Of a stretch of 42,286 nucleotides of DNA, positions 8,893 to 17,379 are shown in pieces (positions within the stretch are counted from its first letter, which is position 1; each line of letters starts with the position of its first letter). The notes under the pieces were generated by a model, which saw only the letters and a list, made by a program, of their open reading frames with translations, was not told the DNA's origin and searched no databases. The stretch lies in assembly GCF_946479885.1 (NCBI RefSeq), contig NZ_CAMLHM010000034.1:1-42286 (forward strand), in the 5' to 3' direction. The translations under genes and the position numbers were made by a program. This stretch comes from an uncultured Devosia sp. Lineage in GTDB: Bacteria; Pseudomonadota; Alphaproteobacteria; Rhizobiales; Devosiaceae.

Positions 8893-8909
8893 TGGATTGT
8901 CCTCATGTG

Positions 8910-8936
8910 GTCGGTGCGACATGCTCCGATGCAACA
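8910..8936 (-). promoter_or_regulatory. Putative ECF sigma promoter (TGTTGC-N17-CGAC)
   Basis: Minus-strand TGTTGC (8936-8931), 17 nt, then CGAC (8913-8910), 17 nt before the DGPF start at 8892. It is the weakest of three similar sites in this window; the others are at 9462-9488 and 35599-35625. My recollection of the ECF42 consensus is TGTCGA at -35 and CGA-C-like at -10. Confidence 0.45.
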
Positions 8937-8984
8937 ATGTCGGCGGGCCGCGACGGCTTTTTACTCTTCGAGCCGACTTTCTTC

Positions 8985-9040
8985 AGAAAATCGCTCCGGT
9001 GGAGCGATTTTAGGCGAGAAGGCCATGAGAGCTATGCTCG
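8985..9040 (-). repeat. Palindromic intergenic repeat, copy 2
   Basis: Reverse-orientation partner of 2838-2892. A perfect 11-nt-arm palindrome (AAAATCGCTCC / GGAGCGATTTT, loop GGT) at 8987-9011 is followed by the shared flank TTAGGCGAGAAGGCC and GAG-TATGCTCG. It separates the two DGPF genes and could form a hairpin in their transcript. Confidence 0.75.
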
Positions 9041-9069
9041 AATGGCAGGCGAAGATTCTTCGCCCAGGG

Positions 9070-9420
9070 TCAAAATCCTTCGCGGAAGGGCCGGATTTCG
9101 ATCTTGCCCCAGCTTGCAGCCGGGCACAAAGCGGCCAGCTCGATGGCCGTTTCCATATCGGGCGCCTCGATCATGTAATAGCCGCCGAGCTGTTCGCGCG
9201 TTTCGGCATAGGGGCCGTCATGCAGCTTGAGCTGGCCGTCCTCGATACCGATGGTCCGCGCATCCCAGGTCGGCATCAATGCGGCCGTGGAAACGAAAGC
9301 GCCGGCCTTTTCCAGCGTCTGCTGGTAGGCGTACATCTGCTCCATGGCCTTGGCCATTTCTTCACGCGGGAAGGAAGCGCCGATCTTCTCGTCGGCAAAC
9401 AGCATCATCAGAAATTTCAT
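9070..9420 (-). CDS. DGPF/YCII-related domain protein
   Basis: A second 116-residue DGPF protein with the same plan as its neighbour: an MKFLMMLFADEK start, the DGPYAETREQLGGYYMIE motif at about residues 69-86, and a final WGKIEIRPF strand. Identity to the 8542-8892 protein is moderate outside the motif, so this is an old paralogue and not a recent copy. It is the first gene of a probable three-gene ECF42 operon. The best local ECF-type promoter match (9462-9488) lies 41 nt before its ATG. GGAG precedes the start. Confidence 0.9.
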   Translation of the reverse strand: MKFLMMLFADEKIGASFPREEMAKAMEQMYAYQQTLEKAGAFVSTAALMPTWDARTIGIEDGQLKLHDGPYAETREQLGGYYMIEAPDMETAIELAALCPAASWGKIEIRPFREGF

Positions 9421-9461
9421 CGCGCGTCTCCTTGCGGGCAGCATAGCCCTTTCAGGGCAAT

Positions 9462-9488
9462 GTCGTGCGAGGATTGGCGATTTCGACG
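9462..9488 (-). promoter_or_regulatory. Putative ECF sigma promoter (CGTCGA-N17-CGAC)
   Basis: Minus strand: CGTCGA at 9488-9483, 17-nt spacer, CGAC at 9465-9462, 41 nt before the DGPF start. Same hexamer pattern and identical spacing as 35599-35625. Confidence 0.6.
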
Positions 9489-9504
9489 TCGGAGGGGAAA
9501 TAGT

Positions 9505-9598
9505 GCCACGACCTCGTGGTTCGACAGGCTCACCATGAGGTCTACTCTGCGGTCCCAGTAGACCTCATCCTGAGCTTGTCGAAGGACGAGGGCGTGGC
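9505..9598. repeat. Bipartite inverted repeat (TTCGACAGGCTCA family), copy A
   Basis: About 94 bp with ends GCCACGACCTCG and CGAGGGCGTGGC in inverted orientation. The inner arms are TTCGACAGGCTCACC and TGAGCTTGTCGAA. The same unit recurs at 18328-18421 and 19484-19572. This is a REP-like dispersed element. It lies just downstream of prs (transcribed toward it) and upstream of the DGPF operon. Confidence 0.85.
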
Positions 9599-9602
9599 TG
9601 GA

Positions 9603-10535
<933 letters not shown>

Positions 10536-10669
10536 GGGCACGATCCTGTCTCAACCGGCCCCGGGGAGAGGGCCGTCCAGTTTCGGGGCACCTTTATCGA
10601 GTCGTTCGAGGACTCGCAACGCAACAAATGGATGAGGGGCGATTTTGGGTAAACGAAGCGATCTCGCCT

Positions 10670-11440
10670 CTATACCAGCCCGATAATGGCGATCTGCCGC
10701 CCCGTCGTGCCGCCCTGGTGCGTGGCATAGCGGTGCGAGAAATACTGCTCGGGCGCACCATAGGTGCAGCCACCGACGCGCTCGACCTGGCTGACGCCGG
10801 CCCGCTCCAGCTCCGCCATCACAAAGCCGGGCAGGTCGAAATGCGCCCGACCACCATTGCGGGTGGAAAAATGCCGCCAGCCATCTGGCCGGAGCTTGGT
10901 GAAGTCCTCCATGAAGTGGGGGCCCACCTCATAGTTCTCACCCGAAATGGTCGGGCCGATCGCGGCAACGATATTGGCCGGGTCGGCACCCAGCTCCACC
11001 ATCGCCTCGACCGTGTTGCCGACAATGCCGTCGACGGCGCCGCGCCAGCCGGCATGCGCTGCGCCGACGACGCCAGCCTGCTGGTCGGCAAGCAGGATCG
11101 GCGTGCAGTCGGCGGTCAGGATGCCCAAAGCCAGCAGGGGCTGGCGCGTCACCATGGCATCCGCTTCGATGGGCAGATCGTCGGTGGGGTAGGCGCTCAG
11201 GCGATGGACACGGTTGGAATGCACCTGCTTGAGCAGGAACAACTGGTTGCGACGGAAGCCGAGCGCCTCGGCGGCGGCGGTGCGGTTGATGTCGACCGCC
11301 CGCGGTTCGTCGCCCGCCGCGATCGACATATTGTTCTCGGCGAAGGCGCCCAGTGAGCTGCCGCCCTTGCGGCCGAAAAAGCCGTGGCGGACGGGGTGCA
11401 GGTCGGCAAGCGTGGCGCTCTCTTCGTAATGCACGGTCAT
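10670..11440 (-). CDS. pgeF: Peptidoglycan editing factor PgeF (polyphenol oxidase/laccase-domain family)
   Basis: 256 residues of the YfiH/DUF152 family. In E. coli the homologue removes wrongly incorporated L-Ser from UDP-MurNAc, and other members act on purine nucleosides. Key residues are visible: His in KQVHSN (about residue 73), Cys in LTADCTPI (about 112), and His in AHAGWRGAV (about 129). The end of the previous gene and this start overlap as ATGA. Last gene of the lgt-methyltransferase-pgeF operon, an order often seen in alphaproteobacteria. Confidence 0.92.
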   Translation of the reverse strand: MTVHYEESATLADLHPVRHGFFGRKGGSSLGAFAENNMSIAAGDEPRAVDINRTAAAEALGFRRNQLFLLKQVHSNRVHRLSAYPTDDLPIEADAMVTRQPLLALGILTADCTPILLADQQAGVVGAAHAGWRGAVDGIVGNTVEAMVELGADPANIVAAIGPTISGENYEVGPHFMEDFTKLRPDGWRHFSTRNGGRAHFDLPGFVMAELERAGVSQVERVGGCTYGAPEQYFSHRYATHQGGTTGRQIAIIGLV

Positions 11441-12522
11441 GCTTCAAACCCCGGCGGTTGCAGGCCCGGACTGGCGGCGCAGAAAGCCTTGAACAGATTT
11501 CCCATCTGCTCGGGCGCGGTCAGGCGAGCCTTGGCGGCAGCAATGTCGGCGGCCGAGCCCGGATTGGCGGCGCTCAGCGCCTTGGCCCGCTCGGTGATGC
11601 CGAGCCGGGTCAGGAACTGCCCCTGCGTGGCGAGTGGCTGCACGGCCAATCCGGCCTTGGCCGCGACGGCGCCAAGCGCCTCGAAATCGACGTGAGCGGA
11701 GAGGTCGACCTCGCCCGGCGCATCCAGCACATCGGCATAGGCATGCTTGCGCACGCCCTGCAGCGTTTCGCCCGTCTGGGTGCGGCCATAGCCATAATCG
11801 ATGGCGAGAATCGCGCCGCCCTGGGTCGAGACGATCCCCGCCAGGCGCTTCATCACCTCGCCATTGGCCAGCCCAACCTCGAATACGGCATTGATGTCGG
11901 CCTCGGCGACCGCCGCCGGCATGGCCGCCACCGGGATTGGCGTGGGGTTGAGCCCGAAGCGGCGCTGGCCATCGCCCAGGCCCACCATGCGCTCATGCCA
12001 GCCGTCTTCCATGCGGACGAATTGGCGGATCGGCAGGGCGTCGAAGAACTCGTTGGCGACCACCAGCAGCGGGCCATCGCCCACCTTCTCGAAGCTGTCG
12101 ATCCACTTGGGCTCATACGGCTCCAGACGCGCATTCTGCTCGGCGATCAACGCGGGATTGGTCTCGAACAGGCGCAGGTCGAGTGCGTCGCGAAACCCCT
12201 CGGCACGGCAGGCGACGCGCAGCATGTCGGCCATCAGCGTCCCGCGGCCAGGGCCGAGCTCAAGCAGGGTGAAGGCCTTGGGGCTGCCCATCTGCTGCCA
12301 GAGATTGACGACGAAAAAGCCGATCAGCTCGCCGAACATCTGGCTGATTTCAGGCGCGGTGACGAAATCGCCCGCCGTACCCAGCGGGTCATCGCTCTTG
12401 TAATAGCCCTTGGTCGGATGGGTCAGGCAGAGCGCCATATAGCTGGCGACCGACATCGGCCCGCTGGTGCGGATCTGCATGTCGATCAGCTCGGGCAGGG
12501 TGGGGGCTGGAGTGTCACCCAC
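11437..12522 (-). CDS. SAM-dependent methyltransferase, MidA/NDUFAF7 family
   Basis: A 361-residue protein of the family whose mitochondrial member NDUFAF7 dimethylates an arginine of respiratory complex I subunit NDUFS2. The conserved SAM site is the LLELGPGRGTLMADMLR segment (about residues 85-101), preceded by TAPEISQMFGELIG. The FFDALPIRQF and AIDYGYG segments are also typical. GTG start at 12522, which overlaps the end of lgt by 8 nt. The bacterial substrate is not established by the sequence. Confidence 0.88.
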   Translation of the reverse strand: MGDTPAPTLPELIDMQIRTSGPMSVASYMALCLTHPTKGYYKSDDPLGTAGDFVTAPEISQMFGELIGFFVVNLWQQMGSPKAFTLLELGPGRGTLMADMLRVACRAEGFRDALDLRLFETNPALIAEQNARLEPYEPKWIDSFEKVGDGPLLVVANEFFDALPIRQFVRMEDGWHERMVGLGDGQRRFGLNPTPIPVAAMPAAVAEADINAVFEVGLANGEVMKRLAGIVSTQGGAILAIDYGYGRTQTGETLQGVRKHAYADVLDAPGEVDLSAHVDFEALGAVAAKAGLAVQPLATQGQFLTRLGITERAKALSAANPGSAADIAAAKARLTAPEQMGNLFKAFCAASPGLQPPGFEA

Positions 12523-13345
12523 GGACCAAACTCTCCCGTCGTGTTCCCGCCCAGGCGACCAGCACCAGGCCGCCCAGCACCAGGGGCAGGCTCAGCATCA
12601 TGCCCATCGTCACCCAGCCGGTGCCATAGAGATAACCGATCTGGCTATCGGGCAGGCGCACGAATTCCACGGCGACGCGGGAGAGGCCATAGCCGATGCC
12701 GAAGATGCCGGCGACCATGCCGGGGCGGCGGAGGCTATAGAAGACATGGGTAAACACGCGAATGACCAGGAACAGCAGCAGCCCTTCGAGGGCGGCTTCA
12801 TAGAGCTGGCTGGGATGGCGCGGCAGTTGCTCGGGATCGGTTGGAAAGATCACGCCCCAGGGCAGGCTCGTCGGGGCGCCATAGAGCTCGGCATTGATGA
12901 AATTGGCGATGCGCACGAGGAAGATGCCGATGGTCGAAACCGAGGCGATCAGGTCGAGCCCGCTCAGCCAGTTGCCATTGCCCTTGCGCCAGGTGAACAG
13001 CACCACCGCCAGCATCAGCCCCAACATGCCGCCGTGATAGCTCATCCCGCCATCGAGCGTGTTGATGATCTCGGTCGGGTTCGCGAGGTAATAGGGCAGG
13101 TTGTAGAACAGCACATAGCCGACCCGCCCGCCGATCACGATGGCCAGCATGGTCCAGAAGGCGAAGTCCCAGATCTCCCTGGCCGCGAAAGGGGGCTCGC
13201 CCTTGTGCCAGAGCCGGCTATTGGCCAGCAGCAGATAGCCATAGGCGGCGCCAAGGCCCACACCGAACAGGTAGCCCAGGGCATACCAGCGCACGGCAAA
13301 CGGCCCGAGGGCAAAGGCGATCGGATTGATATCGGGGAAGGGCAA
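12515..13345 (-). CDS. lgt: Prolipoprotein diacylglyceryl transferase
   Basis: Inner-membrane enzyme that moves diacylglycerol from phosphatidylglycerol onto the lipobox Cys of prolipoproteins. About 276 residues with seven or so membrane segments. Hallmarks are the Lgt signature around SYHGGMLG, the RIANFINAELYGAPT segment with the essential Arg, and HPSQLYEAALEG. There is no ATG. A TTG at 13345 has AGGAG 6 nt upstream and is preferred; another TTG at 13363 is possible and would add six residues. First gene of the lgt operon, divergent from the UbiK-like gene. Confidence 0.93.
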   Translation of the reverse strand: MPFPDINPIAFALGPFAVRWYALGYLFGVGLGAAYGYLLLANSRLWHKGEPPFAAREIWDFAFWTMLAIVIGGRVGYVLFYNLPYYLANPTEIINTLDGGMSYHGGMLGLMLAVVLFTWRKGNGNWLSGLDLIASVSTIGIFLVRIANFINAELYGAPTSLPWGVIFPTDPEQLPRHPSQLYEAALEGLLLFLVIRVFTHVFYSLRRPGMVAGIFGIGYGLSRVAVEFVRLPDSQIGYLYGTGWVTMGMMLSLPLVLGGLVLVAWAGTRRESLVRG

Positions 13346-13455
13346 AACCAGCTCCTGCGGCAATCGGCCGGACCATCACCGCTTCGGCCTCTCTGGTCAA
13401 GTCGGCGGGCGTATCCTAAGTATTGGAGTAAGGGGCCGAACCGAATGGGTATGCG

Positions 13456-13710
13456 ATGAGCCAGAACAGCAGGATCTTCGACGATCTTGGCCGATTGATG
13501 AACGAGGCCGCCGGCGTTGCCGATGGCGTGCGTCGCGAGGTCGAGACCGCCGTCAAGGGCCAGGCGCAACGCTTTGTGGCCGATATGGACCTGGTAAAGC
13601 GCGAGGATTTCGACGCGCTGCGTGAACTGGTGCAGGTGCAGGGCGAAGAGATCGACGCGCTGCGCAAGGAACTGGCCGCCCTCAAGGGCCCCAAGTCCAA
13701 GACCAACTAG
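13456..13710 (+). CDS. Accessory factor UbiK family protein (BMFP)
   Basis: An 84-residue helical protein. The N-terminal half is amphipathic (IFDDLGRLMNEAAGVADGVRR in two parts). The second half is a coiled coil (KREDFDALRELV...EEIDALRKELAAL) with the xREDFDxLRxxV motif typical of the BMFP/UbiK family. E. coli UbiK supports aerobic ubiquinone synthesis; other members fuse membranes in vitro. It is followed after 2 bp by the phosphoesterase gene, so the two are probably co-transcribed. Confidence 0.88.
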   Translation: MSQNSRIFDDLGRLMNEAAGVADGVRREVETAVKGQAQRFVADMDLVKREDFDALRELVQVQGEEIDALRKELAALKGPKSKTN

Positions 13711-13712
13711 CC

Positions 13713-14441
13713 TTGCGCTTCGCCGTTATCTCCGACGTGCATGGTAATGCCATGGCGCTGGACGCTGTGCTGGCCGATATTGCCACGCAGGCAGTCGACG
13801 CGACCTTGTGCCTGGGCGACCATGTCAGCGGCCCGCTTGATCCGGCCGGCGCTGCCGACCGCCTGATGGCGCTCGATGGCCCCGTCATCGGCGGCAATCA
13901 TGATCGCTGGCTGGCCCAGGGTCAGCGCGACAACCGCGATCTGGACGCTGCCGACCGTTTCGCCCTCAGCCGCCTGCGCGCCGACCAGTTGGCCTGGCTC
14001 GCGGCCATGCCGGACACATCCGTGTTCAATGGCGAGGTCTTTCTCTGCCACGGCACGCCCGCCAGCGACGACGAGCCCTGGCTCGATGGCTGGTATCATG
14101 ATCGCCGGACCACCCTGCCGGGTGAGGCTGCGGTGACCCAGGTCGCCGCGGGTGTCGATTATCCGGTCATGCTGTGCGGCCATACCCATATTGCCCGCTC
14201 CGTCCGCCTGCGCGACGGTCGGCAGATCATCAATCCGGGCAGCGTGGGCCTCCAGCTCGTGCATGGCTCGCCCGATGCGCGCTATGCCGTGGTCGAGCGG
14301 CGCAACGGCAAATGGCTGACCAGCCTTCGCGTGGTGGAATACGACCATCACGCTGCCGGCCGGCAGGCGGCTGGCAATGGTTTCGCCGTCTGGCAGGAAG
14401 CGCTGAGCACCGGCTGGGCCGATGCACATGGCTTGTTTTGA
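13713..14441 (+). CDS. Metallophosphoesterase (YfcE/calcineurin-like)
   Basis: A 242-residue cytosolic phosphoesterase with the full dinuclear metal site: DVHGN (8-12), GDHVSGPLDP (about 38, D in GDH), GGNHDRW (about 61-67), CHG near 114 and CGHTHI near 152-157. The only usable start is the TTG 2 bp after the upstream stop, giving MRFAVISDVHGN, the normal family beginning. Relatives act on nucleotides or phosphodiesters; the substrate here cannot be told. Confidence 0.88.
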   Translation: MRFAVISDVHGNAMALDAVLADIATQAVDATLCLGDHVSGPLDPAGAADRLMALDGPVIGGNHDRWLAQGQRDNRDLDAADRFALSRLRADQLAWLAAMPDTSVFNGEVFLCHGTPASDDEPWLDGWYHDRRTTLPGEAAVTQVAAGVDYPVMLCGHTHIARSVRLRDGRQIINPGSVGLQLVHGSPDARYAVVERRNGKWLTSLRVVEYDHHAAGRQAAGNGFAVWQEALSTGWADAHGLF

Positions 14442-14472
14442 TACGCATCTGCCTGTTCACAAGCGTGCGTCG

Positions 14473-14487
14473 TTAATCGTTCGTTAA
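14473..14487. promoter_or_regulatory. Candidate CtrA-binding site (TTAA-N7-TTAA)
   Basis: TTAA at 14473-14476, seven bases, TTAA at 14484-14487, followed by CC. This is an exact match to the full CtrA consensus of alphaproteobacteria. It lies in the 219-bp gap between the phosphoesterase and the YbjN-like gene, about 175 bp before the latter's start. Confidence 0.5.
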
Positions 14488-14660
14488 CCCTGCGGCGCTC
14501 ATCGTCATCCACAAGAGATTGCCGTCCGCGGCCTGCGTTGCGTCCCCTGAATCAGTGGGGCGGTGTAGGGTCAACTCATCAGGACGATTCGTAAGCCCCT
14601 TGTGTGTGCGTACAGTTCCCTGAGTACCCAAAAGCTGCCGGTTAACGGACGGAACCGTCG

Positions 14661-15161
14661 ATGTCACTTCTGCAAGTCGAGCCCGATCGCAATGTCCACC
14701 CGGTGGACATTATCGAGCACATCGCTTCGATCAACGACTGGACTTTCGAGCGGCAGGATGCCGACGAGATATCGATCTCGGTGCGGGGCGGCTGGTCGGA
14801 TTACCACGTCTCGTTCAACTGGATGGAAGACCTCGAGAGCCTGCACATTGCCTGTGCGTTCGATCTCAAGGTGCCCGAAGGTCGCCGTTCCGAGATCAAG
14901 CAACTGATTTCGCTCATCAATGAGCAGCTGTGGATCGGCCATTTCGACATCTGGAACAAGGAAGGCGTGGTGCTGTTCCGCAATTCGCACCTGCTGACCG
15001 GTGGCGCCGATGTGTCGCCGCAGCAATGCGAGGCGCTGCTGCGCTCGGCCACCGATAGCTGCGATCTTTATTACCAAGCGTTCCAGTTCGTCGTGTGGGC
15101 CGGCAAGACGGCCGCCGATGCGCTGAGCCATGTCATGTTCGAAACGGTCGGCGAAGCGTGA
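14661..15161 (+). CDS. YbjN domain-containing protein
   Basis: A 166-residue cytosolic protein of the YbjN family, related in fold to type III secretion chaperones. The conserved block is the DIIEHIASINDWTFERQDADEI beginning (two halves), the YHVSFNWMEDLESLHIACAFD middle and an IGHFDIWNKEGVVLFRN segment. The biochemical role is unknown; YbjN in enterobacteria affects motility and stress responses. The GGACGGAA sequence upstream may be the ribosome site. Its TGA overlaps the GTG start of proC. Confidence 0.88.
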   Translation: MSLLQVEPDRNVHPVDIIEHIASINDWTFERQDADEISISVRGGWSDYHVSFNWMEDLESLHIACAFDLKVPEGRRSEIKQLISLINEQLWIGHFDIWNKEGVVLFRNSHLLTGGADVSPQQCEALLRSATDSCDLYYQAFQFVVWAGKTAADALSHVMFETVGEA

Positions 15162-15976
15162 GCGTGTCGCTTCGTCACATCGGCCCGGTCATGCTGGTGG
15201 GCGCCGGCAAGATGGGCCTGGCGCTGGCTCGCGGCTGGCTCGATGCGGGCCTGCCGGCAAGCAACCTTCTCTTGGTCGATCCCAATCCGGGTGATCCTGC
15301 CCGTGAATTGGCGGCCGACTATGGCCTGACGCTCAACGCCGAGGCTGCAGGCCTGCAGCCCAATGTGCTGGTGCTGGCGGTCAAGCCACAGGTCATCGAT
15401 CCCGTCATGGAATCGCTGCGGCCGGTCATCGGGCCGCAGACCCTCGCCATTTCCATCGCCGCCGGCATCGATATCGCGCGCTTGTCGCGCGGTCTCGACA
15501 TGGGCCGGGTGGTTCGCACCATGCCCAATACACCGGCCCAGATCGGCAAGGGCATTACTGGCGCCGTTGCCGGCCCCGAAGTGGGACCGGACGGTCGTGA
15601 GGTTGCCGAAGCCCTGCTCAAGGCAGCCGGCCCCGTGGTCTGGTTCGATGACGAAGGTCAGCTTGATGCGGTGACCGCAGTGTCGGGCTCCGGTCCAGCC
15701 TATGTGTTCCATCTGGTCGAGGCGCTGGCCGCTGCGGGCAAGAAGCTCGGCCTGCCTGATGCCATCGCTGAACAGTTGGCGCGCCAGACCGTTATTGGCT
15801 CGGCTGCCCTGCTGGAGGCCGATCCGGCGACGCCTGCCGTGCTGCGCCAGAATGTGACTTCGCCCAATGGCACCACGGCCGCCGGCCTTGCCGTGTTGAT
15901 GGAGGGGCTGACGCCGCTCATCGAGACGACGACCGAGGCCGCCCGCAAGCGCAGCGAAGAACTGGGACGCGGCTAG
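15158..15976 (+). CDS. proC: Pyrroline-5-carboxylate reductase
   Basis: Last step of proline synthesis: reduces pyrroline-5-carboxylate with NAD(P)H. 272 residues, with the Rossmann motif VMLVGAGKMGLALARG at about 9-24, VLAVKPQVID near 70-79, and the C-terminal signature segments SGSGPAYVFHLVEAL and TSPNGTTAAGLAVL. The GTG at 15158 shares GTGA with the stop of the YbjN-like gene. A second GTG 6 nt later is also possible. Confidence 0.95.
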   Translation: MSVSLRHIGPVMLVGAGKMGLALARGWLDAGLPASNLLLVDPNPGDPARELAADYGLTLNAEAAGLQPNVLVLAVKPQVIDPVMESLRPVIGPQTLAISIAAGIDIARLSRGLDMGRVVRTMPNTPAQIGKGITGAVAGPEVGPDGREVAEALLKAAGPVVWFDDEGQLDAVTAVSGSGPAYVFHLVEALAAAGKKLGLPDAIAEQLARQTVIGSAALLEADPATPAVLRQNVTSPNGTTAAGLAVLMEGLTPLIETTTEAARKRSEELGRG

Positions 15977-16482
15977 CGGCGGCGGCTTGCCCGCCGGTCA
16001 CCCAGATCGGCCAGCTGGTCCCTGATCGCGAGCACCCAATCCTGCATTGCCGTATCGCCTGCCTCCTGGATGGCCTGCTCGACGCCATCCAGCGCCAGGT
16101 GAGCCGCCATCAGGTCGTCGCGACTGCCGCTGGCCTCATAGCGGGCAAGGCACACCACGGCCAGGTTGGCCCGGGTGGTTGCCCATGCGGCTGGCATGAA
16201 ACCGCGCGGGCGACAGGGCACCGCCGTTGCCAGCAAATCGCGCGCCTGGCTGAGCTTGGCGACCGCGGCCGCATCGCGCTTGCCGTGGACCGACATGCAC
16301 AGCGCCACGCCCAGATTGGTCAGCACCTCGCCCCGCAACGGGGTGTCGAGATCGCGGTCAAGCAGTTGATGGAACAGCAATATTGCAGAATCGAAGTCGC
16401 GGATCTCAACCAGGGCCTTGGCGCGGTTGAGCGTGGCAGAAACGCCTTCATCCGCGGACCGCGGTTCGATCATTGCATTCAC
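15973..16482 (-). CDS. TPR-like helical protein of unknown function
   Basis: 169 residues, mostly alpha helix, with TPR-like repeats: ALVEIRDFDSAILLFHQLLD, EVLTNLGVALCMS, and TTRANLAVVCLARYEASGS. No signal peptide or catalytic motif. Probably a cytosolic scaffold; partner unknown. Its stop and the stop of proC share one CTAG. The start may be the second ATG three codons in. Confidence 0.65.
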   Translation of the reverse strand: MNAMIEPRSADEGVSATLNRAKALVEIRDFDSAILLFHQLLDRDLDTPLRGEVLTNLGVALCMSVHGKRDAAAVAKLSQARDLLATAVPCRPRGFMPAAWATTRANLAVVCLARYEASGSRDDLMAAHLALDGVEQAIQEAGDTAMQDWVLAIRDQLADLGDRRASRRR

Positions 16483-16576
16483 GAAAAGACGCCTTTCGCC
16501 GGCCCGCCGCAGGCGGATGGCTATTTAGTAAACCTGGACTGGTTAAGGGACAAGCAATTGCGTGCCCTGCCCCCGC

Positions 16577-16623
16577 AAAAAACGAAAGGGGCGCATCCCC
16601 TCCAAGTGGATGCGCCCCTTTCG
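16577..16623 (-). terminator. Rho-independent terminator of cspA
   Basis: A perfect 16-bp stem (16583-16598 with 16608-16623), 9-nt loop, then TTTTTT on the minus strand, 20 bp after the cspA stop. The strongest terminator in the window. Confidence 0.95.
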
Positions 16624-16642
16624 CGAAGTCCGGCCTGATCGG

Positions 16643-16852
16643 TCAGGCGGCAGTCAGATTGTCGGCGGCGGATTTGCCGGTCCGCTTGTCCTTGACGATT
16701 TCGTAGGTGACCTTCTGGCCTTCGTCGAGACCATTCAGGCCCGAGCGCTGAACGGCGGAGATGTGGACGAACACGTCCGCCCCGCCTTCGTCGGGCTGAA
16801 TGAAGCCGTAGCCTTTTTGGCCGTTGAACCACTTTACGGTGCCAGTTGCCAT
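16643..16852 (-). CDS. cspA: Cold-shock protein (CspA family)
   Basis: A 69-residue single cold-shock domain that binds single-stranded RNA/DNA. RNP1 (KGYGFIQPD) and RNP2 (VFVHISAV) are both present near residues 13-33, and the family start GTVKWFNGQ follows the Met. Start at 16852 with GAGGGA 11-16 nt upstream. The probable promoter at 17007-17035 would give a 5' leader of about 150 nt, as is usual for cold-shock mRNAs whose leader folds with temperature. Confidence 0.95.
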   Translation of the reverse strand: MATGTVKWFNGQKGYGFIQPDEGGADVFVHISAVQRSGLNGLDEGQKVTYEIVKDKRTGKSAADNLTAA

Positions 16853-17379
16853 GATGCGCGTTCCCTCGTGCAGTCGCTGCTGTAGGCGGTCCAGGGCCAC
16901 TATTGGCCATGGACGGAGTGATATCGAAATATCGGAAAGTGACGTCAGCAGGCGGCGAATGGAATTCGCAGGATCAGATCGGTCGGCCGCAATATTCGAT
17001 CAGGGGAGCGTAGCCCGAAAAAATTTGGCGTTCAATAACTGTTTACACATGACAAATGGCCCGGCGGGAATGGGCTCCTGCCAGGGCAAAACATAACGTC
17101 GTCAAGTATTTGCCCCAGGCTGTCGCAGCCTGGCGCTGACGCGGAACCGGCGAGCGGGACATTGCGAGAAGTCTCGTGCCGGGGCGTCCTGTCGCGGCGC
17201 GACACCTGAGCGTCGAACCGGACAAAGCCACAATACCGCAAAACCGCGCGCTGCAAACCGGCACTATGGTCGCACCCGCATTTTGCACTGCGGGCTGGAG
17301 CTTGCTTTCCGTCCCGATTTGCGGCAAACCCCCGCGCGCCGGGCGATCGGGCCCGCTTGCCCCCAGAGATCACTTCGTC
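16853..17379. other. Intergenic region between cspA and the TPR methyltransferase gene
   Basis: 527 bp without a convincing gene. The left part should be the long cspA leader. A promoter candidate for cspA is at 17007-17035. The right part (17036-17379) is open in the frame of the methyltransferase but reads as non-conserved sequence. Confidence 0.5.
17007..17035 (-). promoter_or_regulatory. Candidate sigma-70 promoter for cspA
   Basis: Minus strand TTGAAC (17035-17030), 17-nt spacer, TACGCT (17012-17007). Transcription would begin near 17000, giving a leader of about 148 nt. Confidence 0.4.
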
